Positions 1 to 9,112 of a stretch of DNA of 42,223 bases are shown here, piece by piece. Where the stretch lies: the NCBI GenBank assembly GCA_937968125.1, contig CALBUI010000058.1, positions 1 through 42,223 of the forward strand, given 5' to 3'. This DNA is from an uncultured Anaerolineales bacterium. Lineage in GTDB: Bacteria; Chloroflexota; Anaerolineae; Anaerolineales; UBA4823. The notes below the pieces were generated by a model that did not search any database, was not told the origin of the DNA, and saw nothing but the letters and a program-made list of their open reading frames with translations. The position numbers and the translations under genes were made by a program. Positions within the stretch are counted from its first letter, which is position 1; every line of letters starts with the position of its first letter.

Positions 1-348
1 ATATCAGTTCTTAACTACGGGACAGTGTCCGTGAACCAATACCCTGCGATCTCCTATTACATAGGATTTACTGGTTGGGGGGGGTATCCAGGTCAGGATA
101 TTTACGATATTCAATCGGGAAATGGATTCGTCAATAATACATTGATGCTGGCTGACATCCAAAAGAACATTATGCGAGCTCCATTCAATCTCTCTCCCGA
201 TCCATTCGTGATTTCGACTAAACGCGCCCATGAATTTGGGGAAAAGATGGCGAATTACGAGGCTTTTCCATCTCTAAGACAACTACCCGGTATCATCTGG
301 ACTGTATTTCGAAGTCCCCACGAGCACATTTTGCAAAAAGGGGATTAG
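1..348 (+). CDS. C-terminal fragment of an uncharacterised protein, truncated by window start
   Basis: Frame 1 is open from base 1 (ISVLNYGTVSVNQYPAISYYIGFTGWGGYPGQD...) to the stop at 346-348; the GTG at 25 in the track is probably internal. Confidence 0.55.
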   Translation: MSVLNYGTVSVNQYPAISYYIGFTGWGGYPGQDIYDIQSGNGFVNNTLMLADIQKNIMRAPFNLSPDPFVISTKRAHEFGEKMANYEAFPSLRQLPGIIWTVFRSPHEHILQKGD

Positions 349-617
349 CTATCCCTGATATTCATTTGGGAATCAATACCTTAGGGGTTCAATGTCTTTA
401 TTGACTCTCAATCATTGTTTCCTCACAAGGTGGACCCCCAGTAAACTCGATTGAAACTATTTCCTGACATTGGGTTTAATATTATTAGTAATTCTTTTTC
501 ATAGAAATATTTATATTTACACAACAATTCAGGTGAAAGGAGGTCATCTCAAATACATTTATCCTTTAATTCGACTGCAGTAATTTCATACTAGATTATT
601 TATAAGGAGAAATTGTT

Positions 618-1181
618 ATGGATAGGATTATCAGTGCACTGACCTTCAAAAGGGAGGTGTACGCCGAGGTCGAGCACGACGACTCGTTTACATCAACTGC
701 CTGGATAATTGTGGCTGTGGTCAGTTTTCTGAATGCCCTAGGCTCAGGCACGAGTGACAATATTTTGAACTGGTTGATCAATGCTCTGGGTGGTGCCGTA
801 TTTGCTATACTTGGTTTTGCAATTGCAGCATTTGTGATCGACCTGGTAGGTCGCACAGTGTTCCGAGCTGAATCCAGCTTTAGCGAAGTTGTGCGCACCG
901 TCGGCCTGGCTTATGTCTGGCAGGTATTTGGTGTACTTGGCACGCTCGGGGTGTTCATTCCGCTGCTCCTTTGTGTAGTAGGACCAGTTAAATTCGTCGC
1001 TTGGATACTTTGGGTCATCTCGGCCTTCATAGCGGTCAAGGAGGCCTTAGATCTTGAGTGGCTGCAAACTATCATCACTGTAGTTTTAGGGTGGGTAGCC
1101 TTCTTCATCGTTGTCTTGATTGGTGGATTAATTTTGGGTGCCCTCGGATTTGCCGGGGCTGCTCTGTTTGGGGCATTCTAA
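618..1181 (+). CDS. Yip1-like multi-pass membrane protein
   Basis: 187 aa, several hydrophobic segments; SD AAGGAG upstream of ATG; followed by a strong terminator hairpin. Confidence 0.75.
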   Translation: MDRIISALTFKREVYAEVEHDDSFTSTAWIIVAVVSFLNALGSGTSDNILNWLINALGGAVFAILGFAIAAFVIDLVGRTVFRAESSFSEVVRTVGLAYVWQVFGVLGTLGVFIPLLLCVVGPVKFVAWILWVISAFIAVKEALDLEWLQTIITVVLGWVAFFIVVLIGGLILGALGFAGAALFGAF

Positions 1182-1204
1182 AAAAATCATCAAAAAAATT
1201 CATA

Positions 1205-1244
1205 AGAGTGGCTTGGAGGATCTATCACCAAGCCACTTTTTTTG
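1205..1244 (+). terminator. Rho-independent terminator
   Basis: AGTGGCTTGG-loop-CCAAGCCACT followed by TTTTTTT. Confidence 0.85.
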
Positions 1245-1578
1245 TCGAACACATAGAAATGTGTACCGGTTTTTTTCTTTTGAGAGCTCAGTTGTAGCTC
1301 ATTTTGTAAGTAGCTGTAATGTTAAAAATCTGATATTGAATAAAATTATGACCAACGGTATATATGGGCTAGTGAGGTTTACCCAACCCAAATGTACCGT
1401 AACATTTTAATTTGTGGACTTGAAAATCTATGTAAAATAATAAGGATAAAATTGGTCTCCTTCTAGTATTGCTTAATTGGAGATATTCGAGTAAATTAAG
1501 TATGAAGTTTACTCGACATCAGGGGAATTCTTAATCCAGATGTCCTCTTAAACCAAATTTTTCACGAAGGAGATTACC

Positions 1579-1779
1579 ATGGCATTTAGTTTCCAGAATT
1601 CAAAAGGTGTCACTTATTATCTACATGGAACTGCACGCGAGACAAAAACAGGCAAGACTACTTGGCTCTATTACTTTGCTAAGCAGGAAAAACCAGAAGG
1701 CGGCTTAGATGCGGTTCCTGATGGATACACCGTAGTCGAGAACAAGAATGGTCTTCCGTTACTCAAGAAATCAGGCTGA
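1579..1779 (+). CDS. Small conserved-looking hypothetical protein (66 aa)
   Basis: SD GAAGGAG upstream of ATG, followed by its own terminator; soluble protein MAFSFQNSKGVTYYLHGTARETKTGKTTWLYYFAKQE... Confidence 0.75.
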   Translation: MAFSFQNSKGVTYYLHGTARETKTGKTTWLYYFAKQEKPEGGLDAVPDGYTVVENKNGLPLLKKSG

Positions 1780-1806
1780 AATACAGAATAAATAACTTAA
1801 GCATAA

Positions 1807-1850
1807 AAGAACTGCTGGGACTAGTATCAACTACCCAGCAGTTCTTTTCT
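1807..1850 (+). terminator. Rho-independent terminator
   Basis: AAGAACTGCTGGG-14 nt loop-CCCAGCAGTTCTTTTCTTT. Confidence 0.85.
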
Positions 1851-1970
1851 TTAAACCAGTTGAAACCTTGCATCCTTCGCAAGCATCGGGGATTCTCCCC
1901 AACCCTGGTATGATAAAATTGGCTTACGGGACAAAGTTGAGGATTTTTACCTAGATAGTATATTCCGAAT

Positions 1971-2678
1971 ATGGCAATTCTCGCAGGAAATCCTGCTCAC
2001 CTCTTAGCTTCAATTGACTTGTTTAGCCAAATCTCCCTTCATGATCTGGACAAGATTGCATTAAACGCCACCCAACATGAATATAAGAAAAATGAATACT
2101 TATTTCATCAGGGTGATCCGGCGCGGCGCTTTTGTGTCTTAGTTACTGGAAAGGTCAAACTGACTCAGCTCACGGAAGATGGACAGCAAATCATACTCCG
2201 GTATGTTAGTCCAGGAGAAGCATTCGCAGTCATCGCGGTACTGAGCAAGATCCCATATCCGGTTACTGCAACTGCAGTCAATCAAGTCTCGTTACTCAGC
2301 TGGGAAGACCAAAAGATGCTCGAGCTTATGCATCAGTATCCCCAGTTGGCAATAAACTCGCTTTCAATCCTTGCTACAAGGATCCAGGAATTTCAAGATC
2401 GATTTCGAGAAATCGCAACTGAACGTGTCGAGAGAAGAATCGCTCGCGCCCTACTTCGTCTTGCCAGCCAAACTGGACGCAAATTAGAGCATGGAATCCT
2501 GATCGACATCTCACTCACCCGCCAGGATCTGGCCGAGATGACTGGAACCACCCTTTATACAGTCAGCCGGACACTGAGCCAATGGGAAAAAGATGGCCTG
2601 GTTAGTAGCCAGCGTGAACAAGTGACCATTCTGTCTCCCCACAAATTAGTCGTTTTAGCAGAAGACATGTCAAGATAA
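1971..2678 (+). CDS. Crp/Fnr family transcriptional regulator
   Basis: cNMP-binding fold (N-terminal) plus C-terminal HTH (TRQDLAEMTGTTLYTVSRTLSQWEKDGLV); only one Cys, so not a classic 4Fe-4S FNR; located upstream of the nos genes. Confidence 0.9.
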   Translation: MAILAGNPAHLLASIDLFSQISLHDLDKIALNATQHEYKKNEYLFHQGDPARRFCVLVTGKVKLTQLTEDGQQIILRYVSPGEAFAVIAVLSKIPYPVTATAVNQVSLLSWEDQKMLELMHQYPQLAINSLSILATRIQEFQDRFREIATERVERRIARALLRLASQTGRKLEHGILIDISLTRQDLAEMTGTTLYTVSRTLSQWEKDGLVSSQREQVTILSPHKLVVLAEDMSR

Positions 2679-2783
2679 TTCTCTATCCTGCTTTCACTTC
2701 ATAATCCCGCGAAATTTTTCCCGGTTTCCCTTCTTCGCCATTCTCTCAATAACATAAATTTGACCCACTAGTAGCCTTCCCTT

Positions 2784-2801
2784 CTTTGCGCTAGCACAAA
2801 G
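2784..2801. promoter_or_regulatory. Candidate Crp/Fnr-type operator palindrome
   Basis: CTTTGCGCTAGCACAAAG: 8 of 9 symmetric pairs match; lies in the intergenic region before the DUF1858-like/nosZ genes. Confidence 0.5.
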
Positions 2802-2899
2802 AATAAACTTGGCAAAGATCGTATGATTTGGGTGAATTCAGCTTACCACCCAAAGGTGTGTTTAACTTGTCTAACAGCCAAGATTCAAACCCTCTCCAG

Positions 2900-3103
2900 A
2901 TGTCGATAACTGAAATTTTAGATCGCTGGCCTGAAGTCATTCCAGTCTTCTTGAGTCATAAAATGGCTTGTGTTGGCTGTTCACTAGCTGATTTCATGAC
3001 CCTGGAGGATGCCCTGGATATTTATCATTTAAACAAGGAGCAATTTATTGAGGAATTCCACAAAACAATTCAACCCCAAGATCCTGAGGCGGATAATTCT
3101 TAG
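2900..3103 (+). CDS. DUF1858-like (hybrid-cluster-protein-associated redox disulfide domain) small protein
   Basis: MSITEILDRWPEVIPVFLSHKMACVGCSLADFMTLEDAL..., CxxC motif; the ATG at 2900 is a better start than the upstream TTG at 2828. Confidence 0.75.
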   Translation: MSITEILDRWPEVIPVFLSHKMACVGCSLADFMTLEDALDIYHLNKEQFIEEFHKTIQPQDPEADNS

Positions 3104-3156
3104 CCCGTCTCAACTGATAGGTTCTCCAATCCAATAAGCCTAAGGAGGAATAGAAA

Positions 3157-5172
3157 ATGAATTTAAGAGATTTGAAGAAATACATACTCCCCTTCACGCT
3201 GATGGCCATCATCGGTTTCTTGATTATCGCTGCGTGCGGTGGGGCTGGTGGAACAACAGAAGCACCGGAAAGCGTACCGGTTTCAGGAGATATCAATGAA
3301 ATCGCGGCTGCCCGTGGTCTAACTCCAGCGGATGTTGAGGCTGCTGTAAAGACATACACCCCCACTGGTATGATCGATGAATACGTAATGTTCTCTTCTG
3401 GTGGTCATTCAGGACAGCTGCTTGTAATCGGCATGCCCTCGATGCGCCTCCTAAAAGTCGTCGGGGTTTTCACTCCCGAACCCTGGCAGGGTTGGGGCTA
3501 TGGTGCTAAGACGACGATGGAAGTTCTCGATGAGGGCAAAGTCGATGGCGAAGATGTTCTCTGGGGAGATACCCATCACCCGGCTTTGAGCGAGACAGAA
3601 GGTGAATACGATGGTGAGTGGGTATTCATCAACGACAAGGCTAATGCGCGCATCGCCGTAATCGACCTGAGAGATTTTGAAACTAAGCAAATTGTAAAGA
3701 ATCCGATCGCGGTTAATGATCATGGCGGAACAATGGTAACTCCAGATACCGAATGGATCATTGAAGGTGGCCAATATGCTGCGCCTTTAGGTTGGGAGTA
3801 TGCCTCCCTGGAGGACTACGAATCCGAATATCGCGGCATGGTCACTTTCTGGAAATTCGATCGAGAAAGCGGCCGAATCCAGTACGATCAATCATTCGCC
3901 ATGGAGCTGCCTCCATACTGGCAGGACTTGTGTGATGCGGGTAAGCTGGTCAGTGATGGCTGGGTGTTCTGCAATTCCTTCAATACGGAAATGGCAACTG
4001 GCGGCGTCGAAAGTGGAAATCCTCCCTTTGAGGCTGGCGCTTCACAACGGGACATGGATTACATGCACATCATCAACTTCGATAAAGCGATCGAGGTTGC
4101 CAATGCCGGTCAAACGGAAATGGTCGCAGATTTCCCGGTCATTCCCATGCAAACGGCTATCGATGAAGGATTGCTTTACTTTGCTCCCGAACCGAAAAGC
4201 CCCCACGGGGTCGATATATCCCCCGGTGGTGAATACATGGTCGTTTCTGGCAAACTTGATCCCCATGTCACTACTTACAGCTTCGAAAAAGTTCAAGCAG
4301 CGATCGAGGCAGGTGGTTTTGAAACAGATGATTATGGTATCCCAATCCTGGCTTTCGACGATGTAGTCGAGTCACAGGTCGAAGTCGGGTTAGGACCGCT
4401 GCACACCCAGTTCGGTCCAGATGGTTATGCATATACCAGCCTGTTCCTGGAACCGGCCGTTGCCCGTTGGACCTTGGGTGGTCCTTATGAAGACTTGAAT
4501 GAAGATCCACCCTGGTCTTTGGTGACAAAAACCTTTGTTCACTACAACGTCGGCCATATTGCGGCTGCTGAGGGTGACACGGTCAGTCCTGATGGGAAAT
4601 ATTTGGTTTCACTGAATAAGTGGGCTATCGATCGCTTTAAAAATGTTGGGCCTCTACTCCCGCAAAACTTCCAGCTAATCGATATCGGCCAGCCAGGGAC
4701 GACAATGCCGCTGCTGTACGATATGCCGATCGGTATTGGTGAACCCCATTATGCCCAGATTATCAAAGCAGACAAGCTGGAACCGTGGGAAGTCTATCCA
4801 GAGATTGGTTGGAATCCTGGGACTCAAAGCCCCGATCCAAACGCAACGATGACTGGTGAGGAGCGCATTGAACGGGACGGGAACAATGTTGATATCTACA
4901 TGACCGCCGTTCGCAGTCACTTCACTCCAGAGCACGTGGAAATCAAACAGGGTGATCACGTAACCTGGCATATCACTAATGTAGAACGAGCGTATGATGC
5001 GACTCATGGATTCTCACTACCCGGTTACAATATCAATGTAAGCATCGAACCAGGAGAGACTGCATCGTTTGAGTTTGATGCCACGCATGATGGTGTCTTC
5101 TCTTACTACTGCTCAGAATTCTGCTCCGCACTGCACCTTGAAATGGTTGGCTACATGCTGGTTGAACCCTAA
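3157..5172 (+). CDS. nosZ: Nitrous-oxide reductase, clade II (Sec-dependent lipoprotein)
   Basis: DTHHP...DGEWVFINDKANARIAVIDL, NDHGG, SPHGVDISP, GLGPLHTQF, VGHIAAAEGD, GEPHYAQI (CuZ His set) and C-terminal CuA motif YYCSEFCSALHLEM; N-terminus lacks twin Arg and has lipobox LIIAAC. Confidence 0.96.
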   Translation: MNLRDLKKYILPFTLMAIIGFLIIAACGGAGGTTEAPESVPVSGDINEIAAARGLTPADVEAAVKTYTPTGMIDEYVMFSSGGHSGQLLVIGMPSMRLLKVVGVFTPEPWQGWGYGAKTTMEVLDEGKVDGEDVLWGDTHHPALSETEGEYDGEWVFINDKANARIAVIDLRDFETKQIVKNPIAVNDHGGTMVTPDTEWIIEGGQYAAPLGWEYASLEDYESEYRGMVTFWKFDRESGRIQYDQSFAMELPPYWQDLCDAGKLVSDGWVFCNSFNTEMATGGVESGNPPFEAGASQRDMDYMHIINFDKAIEVANAGQTEMVADFPVIPMQTAIDEGLLYFAPEPKSPHGVDISPGGEYMVVSGKLDPHVTTYSFEKVQAAIEAGGFETDDYGIPILAFDDVVESQVEVGLGPLHTQFGPDGYAYTSLFLEPAVARWTLGGPYEDLNEDPPWSLVTKTFVHYNVGHIAAAEGDTVSPDGKYLVSLNKWAIDRFKNVGPLLPQNFQLIDIGQPGTTMPLLYDMPIGIGEPHYAQIIKADKLEPWEVYPEIGWNPGTQSPDPNATMTGEERIERDGNNVDIYMTAVRSHFTPEHVEIKQGDHVTWHITNVERAYDATHGFSLPGYNINVSIEPGETASFEFDATHDGVFSYYCSEFCSALHLEMVGYMLVEP

Positions 5173-5188
5173 ATCTTGGATAAGCCTT

Positions 5189-5221
5189 GATTGCAGGGGG
5201 TAGAAATTGCCCCCTGCAATC
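5189..5221 (+). other. Intercistronic stem-loop between nosZ and nosB
   Basis: GATTGCAGGGGG-tagaaattg-CCCCCTGCAATC, perfect 12-bp arms, no T-tract. Confidence 0.75.
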
Positions 5222-5235
5222 ATAGGAATGCTTTT

Positions 5236-5928
5236 ATGTCAACTTCACTTGATAAAATCATTGGCCCACGAGCACCTGAAGAACAGCAGGCAGAAGATCA
5301 CCTGCGCTACAGATTGCCGACTATTTTCTTCCTGGTCGCTGTGGTTCTACTCATCGCTTCAGTTTTCCTACCATATTGGCAGATGACTCTCCAGGCTCCG
5401 CAATACCCCAAAGGGTTAAGCGTACAAGCCTATATCTACAAACTCACCGGAGATGTTAGGGAGATAGACGGCTTAAATCACTATATCGGTATGCGCCCAC
5501 TGGCGGAAGCTGCCCAGCTCGAACGCTCTCTTAGCATCGTCGCAGTCAGCACCCTTTCTCTATTGATTGTTGCAGCAATATTCATCCACACCAAGTACAC
5601 GGTATTATTGGCTTTACCGGCCATTCTCTACCCATTTATCTTCCTGGGGGATATGTATTTTTGGTTGCGCAATTTTGGACTTAATCTAGATCCTGCCGCG
5701 CCACTAAGCTCGGCAATAAAACCCTTTATCCCTCCTTTACTAGGCGTCGGCAAATTAGCCCAATTTGTGACCATCACCGAAGTGAAGAGCGGTTTCTATC
5801 TGGCATCAATCGCTTCAGTATGCATCATTATCGGATTATATTTTCACCGCCGTGCTTATAAACCCCTGGTTGATTCCCAAATCGAAGCTGAAAATCAGGC
5901 CGAAGACGAATTTGAGCAGGAACAGTAA
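5236..5928 (+). CDS. nosB: NosB-like membrane protein of clade II nos clusters
   Basis: Multi-TM protein directly after nosZ with APQYPKGLSVQAYIYKLTGDVREIDGLNHYIGMRPL; ATG 5236 is the better start. Confidence 0.75.
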   Translation: MSTSLDKIIGPRAPEEQQAEDHLRYRLPTIFFLVAVVLLIASVFLPYWQMTLQAPQYPKGLSVQAYIYKLTGDVREIDGLNHYIGMRPLAEAAQLERSLSIVAVSTLSLLIVAAIFIHTKYTVLLALPAILYPFIFLGDMYFWLRNFGLNLDPAAPLSSAIKPFIPPLLGVGKLAQFVTITEVKSGFYLASIASVCIIIGLYFHRRAYKPLVDSQIEAENQAEDEFEQEQ

Positions 5929-5935
5929 ACAGCTG

Positions 5936-8269
5936 ATGAGATTTCGATTTTTCCAGATTCTGGCTTGTTCTGTATTCCTGTTGGTACTTGCTCTCCCAAC
6001 ATCCGAAGCCTCCGCTCAACAAGAGACAGTTCACATTGTCTCTCCGAGTGGACCTTATACCTCGCTCTCTGCTGCTTTAGAAGCTGCCAAACCTGGGGAC
6101 CGGATAGAAGTTCACGGCGGTGTATATGATGGACCTCTATTGGTCGACAAATCAGTAGAATTAATTGGCATTGATTGGCCTGTGATCGATGGGAATTCTT
6201 CGGGAACAGTGGTAATGCTGGGAGCCCCAAACACAGTATTCAGTGGATTTGTCATCAGCAACAGCGGTGCATCTCTGGATGAGGAGAATTCAGGAATCGC
6301 TGGTGAAGCGCCGAACCTGGTCATCGAAAATAACCGGCTGGAGGAAACCTTATTTGGAATTTATCTCCGCGAGGCTGAAGGCAGCATCATCCGCGGGAAC
6401 TACATCCAAAGCAAAGATCTTGATCTTGCCAGGCGGGGAGATCCAATTCGAGTTTGGTATTCCGATAATGTACTCATCGAAGCCAATGAGGTCAAAAAGG
6501 GCCGCGATGTAGTGCTCTGGTATTCAGAACACTTAACCGTCAAAGACAACACAATCACCGGTGGCCGTTACGGGCTGCACTTCATGTACTGTGATGACGC
6601 CACAATAACCGATAACCTGCTCGCATACAATTCAGTTGGCACGTTCATGATGTACAGCCGGCGCCTGCAGCTCATCCACAATACCATCGCCTATAACCAT
6701 GGTCCGAGCGGGTTTGGAATTGGCTTGAAGGACATGGATGATGCCTTAGTGAAGGATAATTTATTCCTCGCAAATCGCGTTGGCGCTCACCTGGATAATT
6801 CACCTCGCGAGGTCGACAGCCTGGGCACCTACGAAGGCAATGTTTTTGCCTATAACGACATCGGCGTTAACTTGATGCCATCCGTCCGACACAACCAATT
6901 CTCCAGTAATAGTTTCCTTGAAAACCAGGAACATGTCGATATCGGTGGTGGGGGTATGACCAAGGACAACCAGTGGACAGTAGGAGAGATAGGCAATTTC
7001 TGGAGCGATTATGCCGGGTACGACCAGGCTGGTGATGGAATTGGTGATGAGGAATATAGTGCAGACCGCCTGTTTGAGAATCTCACCTCCAGGCACCCAA
7101 TCCTGCGCTTGTTTATCTTCAGCCCCTCATCACAAGCAGTCGATTTCGCAGCCAAAGCCGTTCCTTTCGTCCGTCCACAACCGAAGTTAACAGATTCCCA
7201 GCCACTAATGGCGCCTGTATTCCCAGAACAACTTCCATCTCTGCCAGAAGAATCTAATCCATTATTTGTATGGATTTCTGCCGGACTGGTCATCTTGGCC
7301 AGCACAGCATTTCTACGGGGAGGCGGTAGATTGACTAAGCGGGTGAAAAATCACCCTCCATCCCCAGGACATCCCGAGGTAGGTATTATGCCGTTGATCC
7401 AAATTCGAAACCTAACCAAACGCTTCAAAGGAACAACCGTCGTTGATCGTCTCTCTCTAGATATCGAATCAGGTCAGGCGGTGGCGTTATGGGGACCCAA
7501 CGGAGCAGGGAAGACCACTACCTTGCGCTGCTTGATTGGCTTGCTGCCCTTCGATGGTCAGATCACTGTGAATGACACTGATGTGCGAAAACAAGGAAAA
7601 TTGGTCAGAAAGCAGGTTGGCTTCGTCCCCCAGGAACTTGCCTTCCACGATGATCTGACTGTTCAGGAAACGGTGCACTTCTATGCCCGATTAAAAGGCG
7701 AAGCTTCACTACAAGATCAACAATTCGAGTCAATTCTTGCCCGGGTGGACCTATCTGGTCATGAGAAGAAATTGGTACGGGAACTCTCCGGTGGATTAAA
7801 ACAACGCCTGGCATTGGCGGTTGCGCTGCTGGCTGATCCAATTATCCTCGTTCTGGACGAACCCACTTCGAATTTGGATGTACATGCGAGGGATGATTTT
7901 CTAGACCTGTTGCTCGAACTCAAGACAAGTGGTATGACTTTCATCTTCTCATCCCACCGGTTGGAAGAAATTGCTACCCTGGCTGACCGAGTATTGCTGC
8001 TCAAAAATGGGAAGATCATCGCGGATTGCCCTCCTGAAGAACTCAGTGATCAGACGGGTTGGAATGTCACCTTGCGTGTACTCTTACAGAAAAAAGATCT
8101 CAAACAGGCTCTCAATACCCTCAGCCAGCATGGATTTGTTGCTTCTCCTAATGGAAAAGGAATCCGGGTTAAGGTAACTCCGGGTCATAAAGGTCGGCCT
8201 ATCAGGGTCCTATCTGAGGCTGGCATTCAAGTTGAAGATTTTGAGATCGAACAGCTCAATGGTTCATAG
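5936..8269 (+). CDS. nosDF: NosD-NosF fusion: signal peptide, beta-helix NosD, TM segment, ABC ATPase NosF
   Basis: Single ORF: MRFRFFQILACSVFLLVLALP signal; right-handed beta-helix repeats; TM PLFVWISAGLVILASTAFL; then ABC ATPase with GPNGAGKTT Walker A, LSGGLKQR signature, ILVLDEPTSNLD Walker B. ATG 5936 fits better than 5852. Confidence 0.9.
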   Translation: MRFRFFQILACSVFLLVLALPTSEASAQQETVHIVSPSGPYTSLSAALEAAKPGDRIEVHGGVYDGPLLVDKSVELIGIDWPVIDGNSSGTVVMLGAPNTVFSGFVISNSGASLDEENSGIAGEAPNLVIENNRLEETLFGIYLREAEGSIIRGNYIQSKDLDLARRGDPIRVWYSDNVLIEANEVKKGRDVVLWYSEHLTVKDNTITGGRYGLHFMYCDDATITDNLLAYNSVGTFMMYSRRLQLIHNTIAYNHGPSGFGIGLKDMDDALVKDNLFLANRVGAHLDNSPREVDSLGTYEGNVFAYNDIGVNLMPSVRHNQFSSNSFLENQEHVDIGGGGMTKDNQWTVGEIGNFWSDYAGYDQAGDGIGDEEYSADRLFENLTSRHPILRLFIFSPSSQAVDFAAKAVPFVRPQPKLTDSQPLMAPVFPEQLPSLPEESNPLFVWISAGLVILASTAFLRGGGRLTKRVKNHPPSPGHPEVGIMPLIQIRNLTKRFKGTTVVDRLSLDIESGQAVALWGPNGAGKTTTLRCLIGLLPFDGQITVNDTDVRKQGKLVRKQVGFVPQELAFHDDLTVQETVHFYARLKGEASLQDQQFESILARVDLSGHEKKLVRELSGGLKQRLALAVALLADPIILVLDEPTSNLDVHARDDFLDLLLELKTSGMTFIFSSHRLEEIATLADRVLLLKNGKIIADCPPEELSDQTGWNVTLRVLLQKKDLKQALNTLSQHGFVASPNGKGIRVKVTPGHKGRPIRVLSEAGIQVEDFEIEQLNGS

Positions 8270-8278
8270 GTATTAGAT

Positions 8279-9112
8279 ATGCTAGATTTCAATAACATCA
8301 TCACAATTACACTCAAGGAACTGCAGGATGCCCGCCGGAATCGCTGGTACTTGATTTATGTGTTGGTTTTTACCGGACTTTCCCTGGCTCTTGCCTGGTT
8401 GGGCATGACCGGTTTAGGGGATTACGGATTGGCTGGATTCGGCCGCACTGCTGCCAGCATAATCAACATCGTATTGCTGGTCGTCCCACTGATGGGGCTG
8501 ACCCTGGGTGCGATTAGCCTAGCTGGCGAACGGGAAAGGAGCACTTTACTTTATCTCCTGGCCCAACCTGTCACCCAGCTGGAAGTTCTGCTGGGCAAGT
8601 ACATCGGTTTGGCAATCGCACTTTTCTCAGCCTTAGTTCTCGGTTTTGGTATCAGTGGAATTTTGATCACACTTCAAGGTGGCAGCGCGGAAATTAATAT
8701 TTATCTATTGATGGTATTGCTGGCCTTCATGCTGGCTTTGGTCTGCCTTAGTATTGGGTTTTTAATTTCCTCGATGGTGCGCAAAGGATCAACAGCCGTC
8801 AGTATTGCCCTGTTCACATGGCTTTTGTTGTTGGTGTTTGGGGATTTAGGATTGATGGGTACTTCAATCGTCCTAAATTTGGGTGTTGACCAACTTTTCA
8901 CTTTAACCTTGCTCAATCCTATGCAAATATTTAAGATTGCGGCTATCCTGAATATTCGCGGTAGTCTGGAGGTCTTAGGACCGGCAGGGATTTATGCATT
9001 ACGAACTTATGGGCCCCAACTTCTGCCCGGTTTGGTTGCAGTTCTGGCCGCCTGGACTTTAGTGCCGATGAGTCTGGCATACTTTTCATTCCGCCGAACA
9101 GGAGCATTGTGA
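8279..9112 (+). CDS. nosY: NosY-like ABC transporter permease
   Basis: 277 aa ABC-2 type multi-TM permease (ERERSTLLYLLAQPVTQLEVLLGKYIG) directly after nosF. Confidence 0.9.
   Translation: MLDFNNIITITLKELQDARRNRWYLIYVLVFTGLSLALAWLGMTGLGDYGLAGFGRTAASIINIVLLVVPLMGLTLGAISLAGERERSTLLYLLAQPVTQLEVLLGKYIGLAIALFSALVLGFGISGILITLQGGSAEINIYLLMVLLAFMLALVCLSIGFLISSMVRKGSTAVSIALFTWLLLLVFGDLGLMGTSIVLNLGVDQLFTLTLLNPMQIFKIAAILNIRGSLEVLGPAGIYALRTYGPQLLPGLVAVLAAWTLVPMSLAYFSFRRTGAL

Noticed and set aside
2828-2899. Upstream TTG extension of the DUF1858-like protein
   Set aside because: The domain begins at MSITEI (ATG 2900); the extension is unrelated to the family and close to the putative operator/promoter.
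3800-4366. 188-aa plus-strand ORF inside nosZ
   Set aside because: Out-of-frame overlap with strongly supported nosZ; low-complexity, non-domain sequence.
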